Of a DNA stretch of 64,000 bases, positions 31,588-39,154 are shown piece by piece. Origin of the DNA: Pelomonas sp051857475 (GTDB lineage: Bacteria; Pseudomonadota; Gammaproteobacteria; Burkholderiales; Burkholderiaceae_C); the NCBI RefSeq assembly GCF_051857475.1, contig NZ_JBPZGZ010000003.1:434001-498000 (forward strand). The letters are read 5' to 3'. The position numbers and the translations under genes were made by a program. Under the pieces are notes generated by a model. The model worked only from the letters and a program-made list of their open reading frames with translations, was not told where the DNA came from and ran no database searches. Positions within the stretch are counted from its first letter, which is position 1; the number at the start of each line of letters is the position of its first letter.

Positions 31588-32400
31588 GTGAATCAATTGG
31601 CAACCGCACCTCTGATCGAACTGCGCAACGTCAGCGTCGGCTATGGCGACCGCGTGATCCTGGATGGCGTCAACCTGAAGCTGGAGCGCGGCAAGGTGCT
31701 GGCGTTGATCGGCACCTCGGGCGGCGGCAAGACCACGGTGTTGCGCCTGCTCGGCCGCCAGCTCCGGCCCCTGAGCGGCCAGGTGCTGTTCGACGGCCAG
31801 GACCTGGCGCCACTGGACCTGCAGGGCTTGTACGCCGTGCGCCGGCGCATGGGCATGCTGTTCCAGTTCGGCGCCCTGTTCACCGACCTCAGCGTCTTCG
31901 AGAACGTGGCCTTCCCGCTGCGCGAGCACACCGACCTGCCCGAGGCCATGATCCGCGACCTGGTGCTGATGAAGCTGAATGCCGTCGGTCTGCGCGGCGC
32001 GCGCGACCTGCTGCCCAGCGAGATCTCCGGCGGCATGGCCCGCCGCGTGGCCCTGGCCCGCGCCATCGCGCTGGACCCCGACCTGGTGCTCTACGACGAA
32101 CCCTTCGCCGGCCTGGACCCGATTTCCCTGGGCGTCGCCGCCCGGCTGATCCGCGACCTGAATGATGCGCTGGGGCTGACCAGCATCATCGTCTCGCACG
32201 ATCTGCACGAGACCTTCGAGATTGCCGACGAGGTGGCCATGGTCGCCAACGGCCGCGTCGTGGCCCAGGGCACGCCGGAGGAACTGCGCCACAGTGACGA
32301 CCCGCTGGTGCGCCAGTTTGTCGGCGCCGAGCCCGACGGGCCGGTGCGCTTCCACCAACCGGCCCGTCCGGTGGCCGAGGATTTCGGGGTGGCGTCATGA
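31588..32400 (+). CDS. mlaF: phospholipid-transport ABC ATPase MlaF
   Basis: A 270-residue ATPase of the Mla system, which moves phospholipids between the membranes to keep outer-membrane asymmetry. Walker A GTSGGGKTT, the family run FQFGALFTDLSVFENVAFPL, signature SGGMARRVALARA and Walker B LVLYDEPFAGLDP are present. I prefer GTG 31588: it gives nearly the length of E. coli MlaF and starts just before LIELRNVSVGYG. An ATG at 31549 would add 13 Pro/Arg-rich residues and overlaps a TATCAT that resembles a -10 box (31545-31550). It overlaps mlaE by 4 bases. Confidence 0.93.
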   Translation: MNQLATAPLIELRNVSVGYGDRVILDGVNLKLERGKVLALIGTSGGGKTTVLRLLGRQLRPLSGQVLFDGQDLAPLDLQGLYAVRRRMGMLFQFGALFTDLSVFENVAFPLREHTDLPEAMIRDLVLMKLNAVGLRGARDLLPSEISGGMARRVALARAIALDPDLVLYDEPFAGLDPISLGVAARLIRDLNDALGLTSIIVSHDLHETFEIADEVAMVANGRVVAQGTPEELRHSDDPLVRQFVGAEPDGPVRFHQPARPVAEDFGVAS

Positions 32401-33176
32401 TGAGCCTGGCCGCCAATATCGGACTCGGCGTGCGCAAGCTGCTCGCCGACTGGGGCGCGTCCGCGCGTTTGTTCGGCGCCCTGCTGGCCACATCGCCTCG
32501 AGCGCTGATGCGCTTCGTGCTGGTGCGCGAGCAGCTCTTCTATCTGGGCAACCGCTCGCTGCTCATCATCGGCGTGTCGGGCCTCTTCGTCGGTTCGGTG
32601 CTGGCCCTGCAGGGCGACTATGCGCTGCAGCGCTATGGTTCACGCGAGGCGGTCGGCCTGCTGACGGCGCTGAGCCTGGTGCGCGAGCTCGGGCCGGTGG
32701 TCACCGCGCTGCTGTTCGCGGGCCGCGCCGGCACCTCGCTGACGGCCGAAATCGGCTTGATGAAAGCCGGCGAGCAACTCACCGCCATGGAGATGATGGC
32801 CGTCGACCCGGTGCAGCGCGTGCTGGCGCCGCGCTTCTGGGGCGGCTTCATCGCGATGCCCTTGCTCGCCGCGGTCTTCTCGGCGCTTGGCATCATCGGC
32901 GGCTGGCTGGTGGATGTGCCGCTGCTGGGCATTGATGCCGGCGCCTTCTGGTCGCAGATGCAGGGCGGCGTGGATGTGTTCAAGGACGTCGGCAACGGCG
33001 TCATCAAGAGTCTGGTGTTTGGCGTGACGGTGACTTTCATCGCGCTGCTGCAAGGCTATGCCTGCCGCCCCACGCCCGAAGGCGTGTCTGCGGCCACCAC
33101 GCGGACCGTCGTGCTGTCGTCCCTGGCCGTGCTGGCCCTGGACTTCATGCTGACGGCCATGATGTTTTCGATTTAG
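32397..33176 (+). CDS. mlaE: phospholipid-transport permease MlaE
   Basis: A 259-residue inner-membrane permease with about five membrane segments. Signature runs are LSLVRELGPVVTALLFAGRAG and TAEIGLMKAGEQLTAMEMM. Two MlaE subunits pair with MlaF, MlaB and a hexamer of MlaD. It overlaps mlaF by 4 bases (ATGA) and lies 12 bases before mlaD. Confidence 0.95.
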   Translation: MMSLAANIGLGVRKLLADWGASARLFGALLATSPRALMRFVLVREQLFYLGNRSLLIIGVSGLFVGSVLALQGDYALQRYGSREAVGLLTALSLVRELGPVVTALLFAGRAGTSLTAEIGLMKAGEQLTAMEMMAVDPVQRVLAPRFWGGFIAMPLLAAVFSALGIIGGWLVDVPLLGIDAGAFWSQMQGGVDVFKDVGNGVIKSLVFGVTVTFIALLQGYACRPTPEGVSAATTRTVVLSSLAVLALDFMLTAMMFSI

Positions 33177-33188
33177 GGAGAAGGAAGG

Positions 33189-33689
33189 ATGCAATCCTCT
33201 CGTTATGACGCCTGGGTGGGCCTGTTCGTGCTGATCGGTGGCGCGGCCCTGCTGTTCCTGGCGCTCAAGGCCGGCAACCTGCTCAGCCTCAATTTCGACG
33301 CCACCTACCAGGTGTCGGCGCGCTTCGACAACATCGGCGGCCTCAAGCCCAACGCGGCGGTCAAGAGCGCCGGCGTCGTCGTCGGCCGGGTCGAGTCGAT
33401 CAACTTCGACGACAAGACCTTCCAGGCCAAGGTGCTGCTGAACATGTACAAGAACACGCAGTTCCCCAAGGACAGTTCGGCCAAGATCCTGACCTCGGGC
33501 CTGCTCGGCGAGCAGTACATTGGCCTGGAGCCCGGCGCCGACGAAAAGAACCTCGTTGCCGGCGACGTCATCAAGCAGACGCAGAGCGCCGTCGTGCTGG
33601 AGAACCTCATCGGCCAGTTCATCAACAGCAAGGCTTCGGACATGGGCAGCGCACCGGCGGCGGTTCCCGCTTCGGGGAGCAAGCCGTGA
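33189..33689 (+). CDS. mlaD: MCE-domain phospholipid-transport protein MlaD
   Basis: A 166-residue inner-membrane protein: one N-terminal membrane helix (YDAWVGLFVLIGGAALLFLA), then a single MCE domain (FDNIGGLKPNAAVKSAGVVVG). The pore helix region ENLIGQFINSKA follows. MlaD hexamers form the periplasmic channel between MlaC and MlaE. A GGAGAAGGA Shine-Dalgarno precedes the ATG. The stop overlaps the mlaA start. Confidence 0.95.
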   Translation: MQSSRYDAWVGLFVLIGGAALLFLALKAGNLLSLNFDATYQVSARFDNIGGLKPNAAVKSAGVVVGRVESINFDDKTFQAKVLLNMYKNTQFPKDSSAKILTSGLLGEQYIGLEPGADEKNLVAGDVIKQTQSAVVLENLIGQFINSKASDMGSAPAAVPASGSKP

Positions 33690-34546
33690 ACCGCGTCATT
33701 CGACTGCTGGTCCTGTTCACCCTGGCGCTGGGCCTCGCGGGCTGCCAGACGGTGAAGGGCGTCGGCTCGCGCATCGAGCGCGCCGTCGACAAGGTCATGG
33801 GTTCCAAGGGCCAGAGGCTGGACCCCTGGGAGTCCTGGAACCGCAAGGTCTTCGCCTTCAACGAGAAACTCGATGAGGCCGTGCTCAAGCCCGTCGCGAC
33901 GGCCTATACCGAGATCGTGCCTTCGCCCGTGCGCACCGGCATCGACAACTTCTTCGGCAACATCGGTGACGCCTGGTCAGCGATCAATCTCTTCCTGCAA
34001 GGTCGTTTCAAGGCGGGCGTCGAGCAGGGCATGCGCTTTGCGGTCAATTCGACCCTGGGGCTGGCCGGCGTGCTGGACATCGCCACTGAAGCGGGTCTGG
34101 AAAAGAACAGCCAGGACTTCGGCAAGACCTTGGGCAAATGGGGCATGGGCACCGGGGCCTACATCGTCTGGCCCTTGTTCGGTCCGTCGTCGGTGCGCGA
34201 CTCGCTGGCGCTGCCGGTGGATTGGCAGGCCTCGCCGGGCGTGATCTTTGATGATGGCCGCAAGAAGGTCGCCATCACCGCGCTCAGCCTCATCAATACG
34301 CGCTCCAACTTCCTGCGCGCGGGCGAAATGCTGGATGGCATTGCGCTGGACAAATACACCTTTTACCGGGACGCTTACTTGCAACGGCGCGGCAGCTTCG
34401 ATGATGACGATGAGATCGAGGTGCTGGTGCCTGGCAGTGGGGCTTCGGCACCGGCCGCGACGGCGCCCGCTTCGGCGGCCGCCGCATCCGAACCTGCGAT
34501 CGGCGTGAAAAAGCCCGCCGAACCCGCCTCCGCGGCGACGCGGTGA
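33686..34546 (+). CDS. mlaA: outer-membrane lipoprotein MlaA (VacJ)
   Basis: A 286-residue lipoprotein. The signal peptide ends GLAGC with Cys20. The conserved MlaA core contains DPWESWNRKVFAFNEKLD, NFFGNIGDAWSAINLFLQG and GAYIVWPLFGPSSVRD. The Ala/Pro-rich C-terminal tail is low complexity. MlaA sits in the outer membrane as a ring-shaped channel and passes phospholipids to MlaC. In E. coli mlaA is unlinked; here it lies inside the operon between mlaD and mlaC. Confidence 0.95.
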   Translation: MNRVIRLLVLFTLALGLAGCQTVKGVGSRIERAVDKVMGSKGQRLDPWESWNRKVFAFNEKLDEAVLKPVATAYTEIVPSPVRTGIDNFFGNIGDAWSAINLFLQGRFKAGVEQGMRFAVNSTLGLAGVLDIATEAGLEKNSQDFGKTLGKWGMGTGAYIVWPLFGPSSVRDSLALPVDWQASPGVIFDDGRKKVAITALSLINTRSNFLRAGEMLDGIALDKYTFYRDAYLQRRGSFDDDDEIEVLVPGSGASAPAATAPASAAAASEPAIGVKKPAEPASAATR

Positions 34547-34602
34547 ACCAAACCCCGGGCTGGCGCGTTGAGTGCCCGTCCCTGTTCAGAGAAAGCGACA
34601 CC

Positions 34603-35241
34603 ATGACTTTGCTGACCTCCCTGCGCCGCCTGCTGACCGTGGCCACCCTGGGCCTTGGCCTCGTGCACGCCGCCCATGCGGCCGATGCCGGCGCACCTGA
34701 CCAGCTGATCCGCCAGCTGTCCCTGGAAACCATCGAAGCCGTCAAGGCCGACAAGGAGATCCAGGCCGGCAACATCAACAAGATCATTGCCCTGGTCGAC
34801 GCCAAGGTGATGCCCCATGTCAACTTCCAGCGCATGACGGCGTCGGCCGTTGGCCGCTTCTGGCGTCAGGCCACGCCCGAGCAGCAGACCAAGCTGCAGG
34901 CCGAGTTCAAGACCCTGCTGGTGCGCACCTATGCCGGCGCGCTGACCCAGGTCAAGGACCAGACCATCGGCCTGAAGCCGCTGCGTGCCCAGCCGACCGA
35001 CACCGAAGTCGTCGTGCGCACCGAGATCCGCGGCAAGGGTGACGCCATCCAGCTCGACTACCGCCTGGAGAAGGCCGGCGCCGAGTGGAAGATCTACGAC
35101 GTCAATGTGCTGGGCATCTGGCTGGCCGACCAATACCGCAACAGCTTCGCCCAGGAGATCGGCGCCAACGGCATCGATGGCCTGATCAAGAGCCTGGCCG
35201 ACAAGAACGCCAAGGCCGGCGCACCGGCCGCCAAGGGCTGA
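34603..35241 (+). CDS. mlaC: periplasmic phospholipid-binding protein MlaC
   Basis: A 212-residue periplasmic shuttle. The signal peptide ends HAAHAAD. The mature part holds the family runs NFQRMTASAVGRFWRQATPEQQ and FKTLLVRTYAGAL. It carries phospholipids between MlaA and MlaD. ATG 34603 follows GAGAAAGCGACACC; an in-frame ATG at 34543 overlaps mlaA but would put 20 residues before the signal peptide. Confidence 0.94.
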   Translation: MTLLTSLRRLLTVATLGLGLVHAAHAADAGAPDQLIRQLSLETIEAVKADKEIQAGNINKIIALVDAKVMPHVNFQRMTASAVGRFWRQATPEQQTKLQAEFKTLLVRTYAGALTQVKDQTIGLKPLRAQPTDTEVVVRTEIRGKGDAIQLDYRLEKAGAEWKIYDVNVLGIWLADQYRNSFAQEIGANGIDGLIKSLADKNAKAGAPAAKG

Positions 35242-35317
35242 TGAGCCCCGCGCAGCCGCCCGAAGGGGCTCGCTCCCGCTTGGCGGGACAGCGCGCAGCG
35301 CGAAGGGTGCAACAGCC

Positions 35318-35629
35318 ATGAGCGGTCTGAAGCTGCCTTCGCGGCTGCGCATGGACGGCGCACGCGCCGCCTGGGCGCAGATGTCGCCGGCCCTGCGTGC
35401 CGAGGCGGCCCAGGTGCTGGCGGCAGCCGGCCGTGAGGTCAGGTTGTCTGCAGCCGGTCTGACCGACTTCGACTCGTCCGCCCTCAGCCTGCTGCTGTCA
35501 GCTGCTCGCCAATGCACCGAGCAGGGCGCGACGCTCAAGCTGGACGACGCCCCGGAGAAGCTGCGCGAGCTGGCGCGCGTCTATGGTGTGTCGGAGCTGT
35601 TCTGGCCGGTGAGCGTCCAAGGCGCCTGA
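35318..35629 (+). CDS. mlaB: STAS-domain protein MlaB
   Basis: A 103-residue STAS-domain protein that binds MlaF and stabilises the ABC complex. LTDFDSSALSLLLSAARQC holds the conserved Asp-Ser region of the STAS fold. It closes the operon after a 76-base spacer that itself contains a small hairpin (35274-35288). Assignment rests on fold motif plus position after mlaC. Confidence 0.88.
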   Translation: MSGLKLPSRLRMDGARAAWAQMSPALRAEAAQVLAAAGREVRLSAAGLTDFDSSALSLLLSAARQCTEQGATLKLDDAPEKLRELARVYGVSELFWPVSVQGA

Positions 35630-35678
35630 CGTTTCGGGCCGAGCGCCGGGCCGCCCCTAGCCGGCCCGTCTGGTGATG

Positions 35679-35703
35679 TGCTCACCGTTCGAGACGGTGA
35701 GCA
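35679..35703. terminator. perfect hairpin between convergent mlaB and hexR
   Basis: TGCTCACCGT and ACGGTGAGCA form a 10-base perfect stem with loop TCGAG. A second small stem (GTCCCC/GGGGAC) follows close by. There is no T-run on either strand, so intrinsic termination is doubtful. It lies in the 149-base gap between two converging operons, where a bidirectional terminator or RNA 3'-end protector would be expected. Confidence 0.45.
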
Positions 35704-35778
35704 TCGCCGTCCCCTCGGGGGACCGGTTGGGCGCGCGCCCGCGTTCAGCGGGGCGAGACCGGACGAGGGGTTGTCCAG

Positions 35779-36645
35779 TCAGCCTGCGTAGCGTTTCGCG
35801 CGCAGGTTCTTCTTGATCTCCTGCAGCATGGGCCGCAGTTGCTGGCCCAGCTTCAGCGCAACGCCCGTCGTCAGGATGTCCACCGCGATCAGGTGCAGCA
35901 GCCGCGACACCATGGGGCTGTAGCGGTCGAAGTCTTCGGGGTGGTCCACCGCCAGCAGGATCTGGCTGGGGCCCAGCGCCAGTTGTGCCAGCGGCGAGGC
36001 GCTGGCTGTGATGATGATGATGGTCGCGCCCTTCTTGCGCGCGATTTCGGCCGCGTCCAACAGGTCGCGGCTGCGACCCGAGTTGCTGATGATGACGGCG
36101 CAGTCGCCCGGCTGCAGCATGGTGGCGCTCATCAGCTGCACATGGCCGTCGCTGGTGGCGACGGTGTTCACGCCGAGGCGGAAGAACTTGTGCTGCGCGT
36201 CCTGGGCGACGATGCCGGAGTTGCCGACGCCATAGAACTCGATGCGCTTGTTGTGGCGGGCCGAATCGGCGAGGGCCTCGATGGCGCGCTCGAAGGCATG
36301 GCTGGCCGCGTCATTGCGGTAGTGCAGCAGGGCCGCAACGGCGTTGTCGACGACCTTGACGATGATGTCGGCCGGCTTGTCGTCCTCGTCCACAGCGCGG
36401 TGCACGAAGGGCACACCCTCGTTGACGCTGCCGGCCAGTTTCAGCTTGAAGTCGGCCAGCCCGTCATAGCCGACGCTGCGGCAGAAGCGCACCACGGTTG
36501 GCTTGGACACGTGGGAGCGGTCGGCCAGCTCGCTGACCGGCAGGCTGGCAAAGCTGCGCGCGTCGGCCAGCAGCAGCTTGGCGACCCGCTGTTCTGCCGG
36601 AGGGAGGGCGGGCAGGGCCGCCTTGACGCGCTCGAGGATGCTCAT
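35779..36645 (-). CDS. hexR: RpiR-family transcription regulator HexR
   Basis: A 288-residue regulator. Residues 1-77 form the RpiR helix-turn-helix (LADRSHVSKPTVVRFCRSVG); the C-terminal half is a sugar-isomerase (SIS) domain (FYGVGNSGIVAQDAQ, VIISNSGRSRDLLDAAEIA) that senses a phosphosugar, in HexR proteins KDPG. It is the second gene after zwf (4-base overlap), which fits autoregulated control of the Entner-Doudoroff/pentose-phosphate genes nearby. Confidence 0.9.
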   Translation of the reverse strand: MSILERVKAALPALPPAEQRVAKLLLADARSFASLPVSELADRSHVSKPTVVRFCRSVGYDGLADFKLKLAGSVNEGVPFVHRAVDEDDKPADIIVKVVDNAVAALLHYRNDAASHAFERAIEALADSARHNKRIEFYGVGNSGIVAQDAQHKFFRLGVNTVATSDGHVQLMSATMLQPGDCAVIISNSGRSRDLLDAAEIARKKGATIIIITASASPLAQLALGPSQILLAVDHPEDFDRYSPMVSRLLHLIAVDILTTGVALKLGQQLRPMLQEIKKNLRAKRYAG

Positions 36646-38087
36646 TGTTCTTCAGCCCAGGAAAAACCGTCTCTGGCGACCAACGCGCTCGCGGCGGCCG
36701 GGCCCCAGGAGCCGGCGGAGTAGGGGCGCGGACCGCTGGCGTCGGCCGCCCACGCATCGAGGATGGGCTCAACCCAGCGCCAGGCCTGTTCCTGCTCGTC
36801 ACTGCGCACGAAGAGGTTGAGGCGGCCGGCGATGGCGTCCAGCAGCAGGCGCTCGTAGGCGCCGACGCGCTGCGTCGCGAAGGCCTTGTCGAAGTCCAGG
36901 TCCAGGGACACCGGTGTCAGCTGTTCGCCGGCACCAGCGCCCTTCTGGGCCAGCAGCTGCAACTCCAGGCCGTCCTCGGGCTGCAGCTTGATGACGAGGC
37001 GATTCGGCTGGCTGCCGCCGGCGAAGATCTTGTGCGGCACTGGGCGGAAGTTGACGACGATCTGCGCGTCGCGCTCGGCCAGGCGCTTGCCGGTGCGCAG
37101 ATAGAAGGGCACGCCGGCCCAGCGCCAGTTGTTGATCTCGGTGCGCAGGGCGACGAAGGTCTCGCAGGTGCTTTCGGGCGGGACCTTGACCTCTTCGAGA
37201 TAGCCCGGGACCGCGGTGCCCTCGATGTTGCCGGCGCGGTACTGGCCGCGCACCACGTCGCGGGCCACGCTGTCGGACGTGAAGGGCTTCAGCGAGCGCA
37301 GCACCTTGAGCTTCTCGTCGCGGATGGCGTCGGCGTCGTTGCTGGACGGCGGCTCCATGGCGATCATGGTCAGCAGTTGCAGCGCATGGTTCTGGATCAT
37401 GTCGCGCAGCGCGCCGGTGCCGTCGTAGAAGGCGCCTCGCGTGCCCACGCCCAGGCGCTCGGCCAGCGTGATCTGGATGTTGGCGATGCTCTCGCGGCGC
37501 CACAGCGGCTCGAACAGCGCATTGCCAAAGCGCAGGGCCATCAGGTTCTGCACTGAGGGCTTGCCGAGGTAGTGGTCGATGCGGAAGGCCTGGCTTTCGG
37601 CAAAGACGCTGCGTACCGCACGGTTGATTTCCTGGGCACTGGCCAGGTCGTGGCCCAGCGGCTTCTCCAGCACCACGCGCACCTTGTCGTGGTTCAGGCC
37701 GACGGCACCCAACTGCTGGCAGATGCCGGTGAACAGATGCGGGCTGGTGGCCAGATACAGCACGACGGTGTCGGCATTGCGGGCATCCAGCCAGTCCTTC
37801 AGACCCTGGTAATGCTCGGGCTGGGACAGGTCCATGCGGCGGTAGTGGATGAGGTCCGCGAACTTCTCGAATTCCTCGTCACTGGGACGCTTGGCGCCGT
37901 CCACTTCGCGGAAGCGCTCCTTCAGCCATTCGCGGTAGCGCTCGTCGGACTGGTCGTCACGCGCGACGGCGAGAATGCGACCGCCTTCGGGCAATTTGCC
38001 GTGCCGGAAGGCCTGGAACAGCGCGGGCATCAGCTTGCGCCATGTCAGGTCGCCGGTACCGCCAAAGAACACGAGATCAAAGGACAT
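36642..38087 (-). CDS. zwf: glucose-6-phosphate 1-dehydrogenase
   Basis: A 481-residue cytosolic enzyme oxidising glucose-6-phosphate to 6-phosphogluconolactone with NAD(P). N-terminal dinucleotide site FFGGTGDLTWRKLMPAL, active-site signature FRIDHYLGK and KPLGHDLASAQ are intact. It is divergent from tal across 123 bases and overlaps hexR at its end. This links glucose-6-phosphate use to the genes on the other side of the promoter. Confidence 0.96.
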   Translation of the reverse strand: MSFDLVFFGGTGDLTWRKLMPALFQAFRHGKLPEGGRILAVARDDQSDERYREWLKERFREVDGAKRPSDEEFEKFADLIHYRRMDLSQPEHYQGLKDWLDARNADTVVLYLATSPHLFTGICQQLGAVGLNHDKVRVVLEKPLGHDLASAQEINRAVRSVFAESQAFRIDHYLGKPSVQNLMALRFGNALFEPLWRRESIANIQITLAERLGVGTRGAFYDGTGALRDMIQNHALQLLTMIAMEPPSSNDADAIRDEKLKVLRSLKPFTSDSVARDVVRGQYRAGNIEGTAVPGYLEEVKVPPESTCETFVALRTEINNWRWAGVPFYLRTGKRLAERDAQIVVNFRPVPHKIFAGGSQPNRLVIKLQPEDGLELQLLAQKGAGAGEQLTPVSLDLDFDKAFATQRVGAYERLLLDAIAGRLNLFVRSDEQEQAWRWVEPILDAWAADASGPRPYSAGSWGPAAASALVARDGFSWAEEQ

Positions 38088-38132
38088 CTGCGGGGTCTCC
38101 AGGCCAGCGCTTCACAGGAGGCGCTAACCGTT

Positions 38133-38158
38133 GTGTAACTAAGTTTCGTGAAATACTA
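38133..38158. promoter_or_regulatory. candidate operator/promoter between zwf-hexR and tal-pgi
   Basis: The divergent gap holds an AT-richer patch with two overlapping inverted repeats: AACT-A-AGTT (38137-38145) and TTTC-GT-GAAA (38144-38153). A regulator acting on both zwf-hexR and tal-pgi would be expected to bind here; HexR is the obvious candidate. I could not match it to a HexR consensus I am certain of, so this is a suggestion. Confidence 0.3.
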
Positions 38159-38210
38159 TGCAGCAGTTTCTTCGCCGGGTCAATCCAGTCGACCCGAGGA
38201 CAGCCCCACC

Positions 38211-39152
38211 ATGAACCAGCTCGACCAACTCAAGGCCTTCACCACCGTCGTCGCCGACACGGGCAACTTCCTGCAGCTCGCGCAGTTCGCCCCGCGCGAC
38301 GCGACGACCAATCCTTCGCTGATCCTGAAGGCCGTGCAGTCGCCCGACTACGCACCGCTGCTGAAGGAAACCGTCGAGGCCCACCGCGGCAAGCCGCTGG
38401 ACGAGATCGTTGATCACGTCCTCGTGCGCTTCGGCCTCGAGATCCTCAAGGTCGTGCCAGGCCGTGTGTCGACCGAAGTCGATGCCCGCCTGTCCTTCGA
38501 CAAGGCCACGTCCCTGGCGCGTGCGCGCCGCATCATTGCGCTGTACGAAGCTGCCGGCATCGGCCGCGACCGCGTGCTGATCAAGCTGGCCTCGACGTGG
38601 GAAGGCATCCAGGCCGCCGCCGAACTGGAGCGCGAGGGCATCCATTGCAATCTGACGCTGCTGTTCGCCTTCGCCCAGGCCGTGGCCTGTGGCGAGGCCA
38701 AGGTGCAGCTGATCTCGCCCTTCGTCGGCCGCATCTACGACTGGTACAAGAAATCGGCCGGTGCCTCTTGGGACGAGGCCGCGATGGCTGGCACCAACGA
38801 TCCGGGCGTGAAGTCGGTGAGCCAGATCTACGCCTACTTCAAGCAGCACGGCATCAAGACCGAAGTCATGGGCGCGAGCTTCCGCAACATCGGCCAGATC
38901 CAGGCGCTGGCCGGCTGCGATCTGCTGACCATCAGCCCCGATCTGCTGGCGCAGCTGCAGGCCTCCGAGGCCCAACTGGAACGCGCACTCGATCCGGCCA
39001 AGGCCGCCGCCACGCCGGCTGTTCATCTCGACGAGGCCGCCTTCCGCTTCGCGCTCAACGAGGACGCGATGGCGACCGAGAAGCTGGCCGAAGGCATCCG
39101 CCTGTTCGCCGTCGACGCCGGCAAGCTCGACAAGCTCATCCAACAAGCCTGA
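38211..39152 (+). CDS. tal: transaldolase
   Basis: A 313-residue enzyme exchanging a three-carbon dihydroxyacetone unit in the non-oxidative pentose-phosphate pathway. The Schiff-base lysine is in VLIKLASTWEGI; the N-terminal TTNPSLILKA and SPFVGRIYDWYKK are family signatures. ATG 38211 follows CGAGGA; upstream in-frame codons extend into the promoter region and were not used. It lies 2 bases before pgi. Confidence 0.96.
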   Translation: MNQLDQLKAFTTVVADTGNFLQLAQFAPRDATTNPSLILKAVQSPDYAPLLKETVEAHRGKPLDEIVDHVLVRFGLEILKVVPGRVSTEVDARLSFDKATSLARARRIIALYEAAGIGRDRVLIKLASTWEGIQAAAELEREGIHCNLTLLFAFAQAVACGEAKVQLISPFVGRIYDWYKKSAGASWDEAAMAGTNDPGVKSVSQIYAYFKQHGIKTEVMGASFRNIGQIQALAGCDLLTISPDLLAQLQASEAQLERALDPAKAAATPAVHLDEAAFRFALNEDAMATEKLAEGIRLFAVDAGKLDKLIQQA

Positions 39153-39154
39153 CC

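Noticed and set aside
35242..35317. GC-rich spacer between mlaC and mlaB with a small hairpin, considered as a REP-type repeat
   Set aside because: I found no second copy in the window; without a genome search it cannot be called a repeat family.
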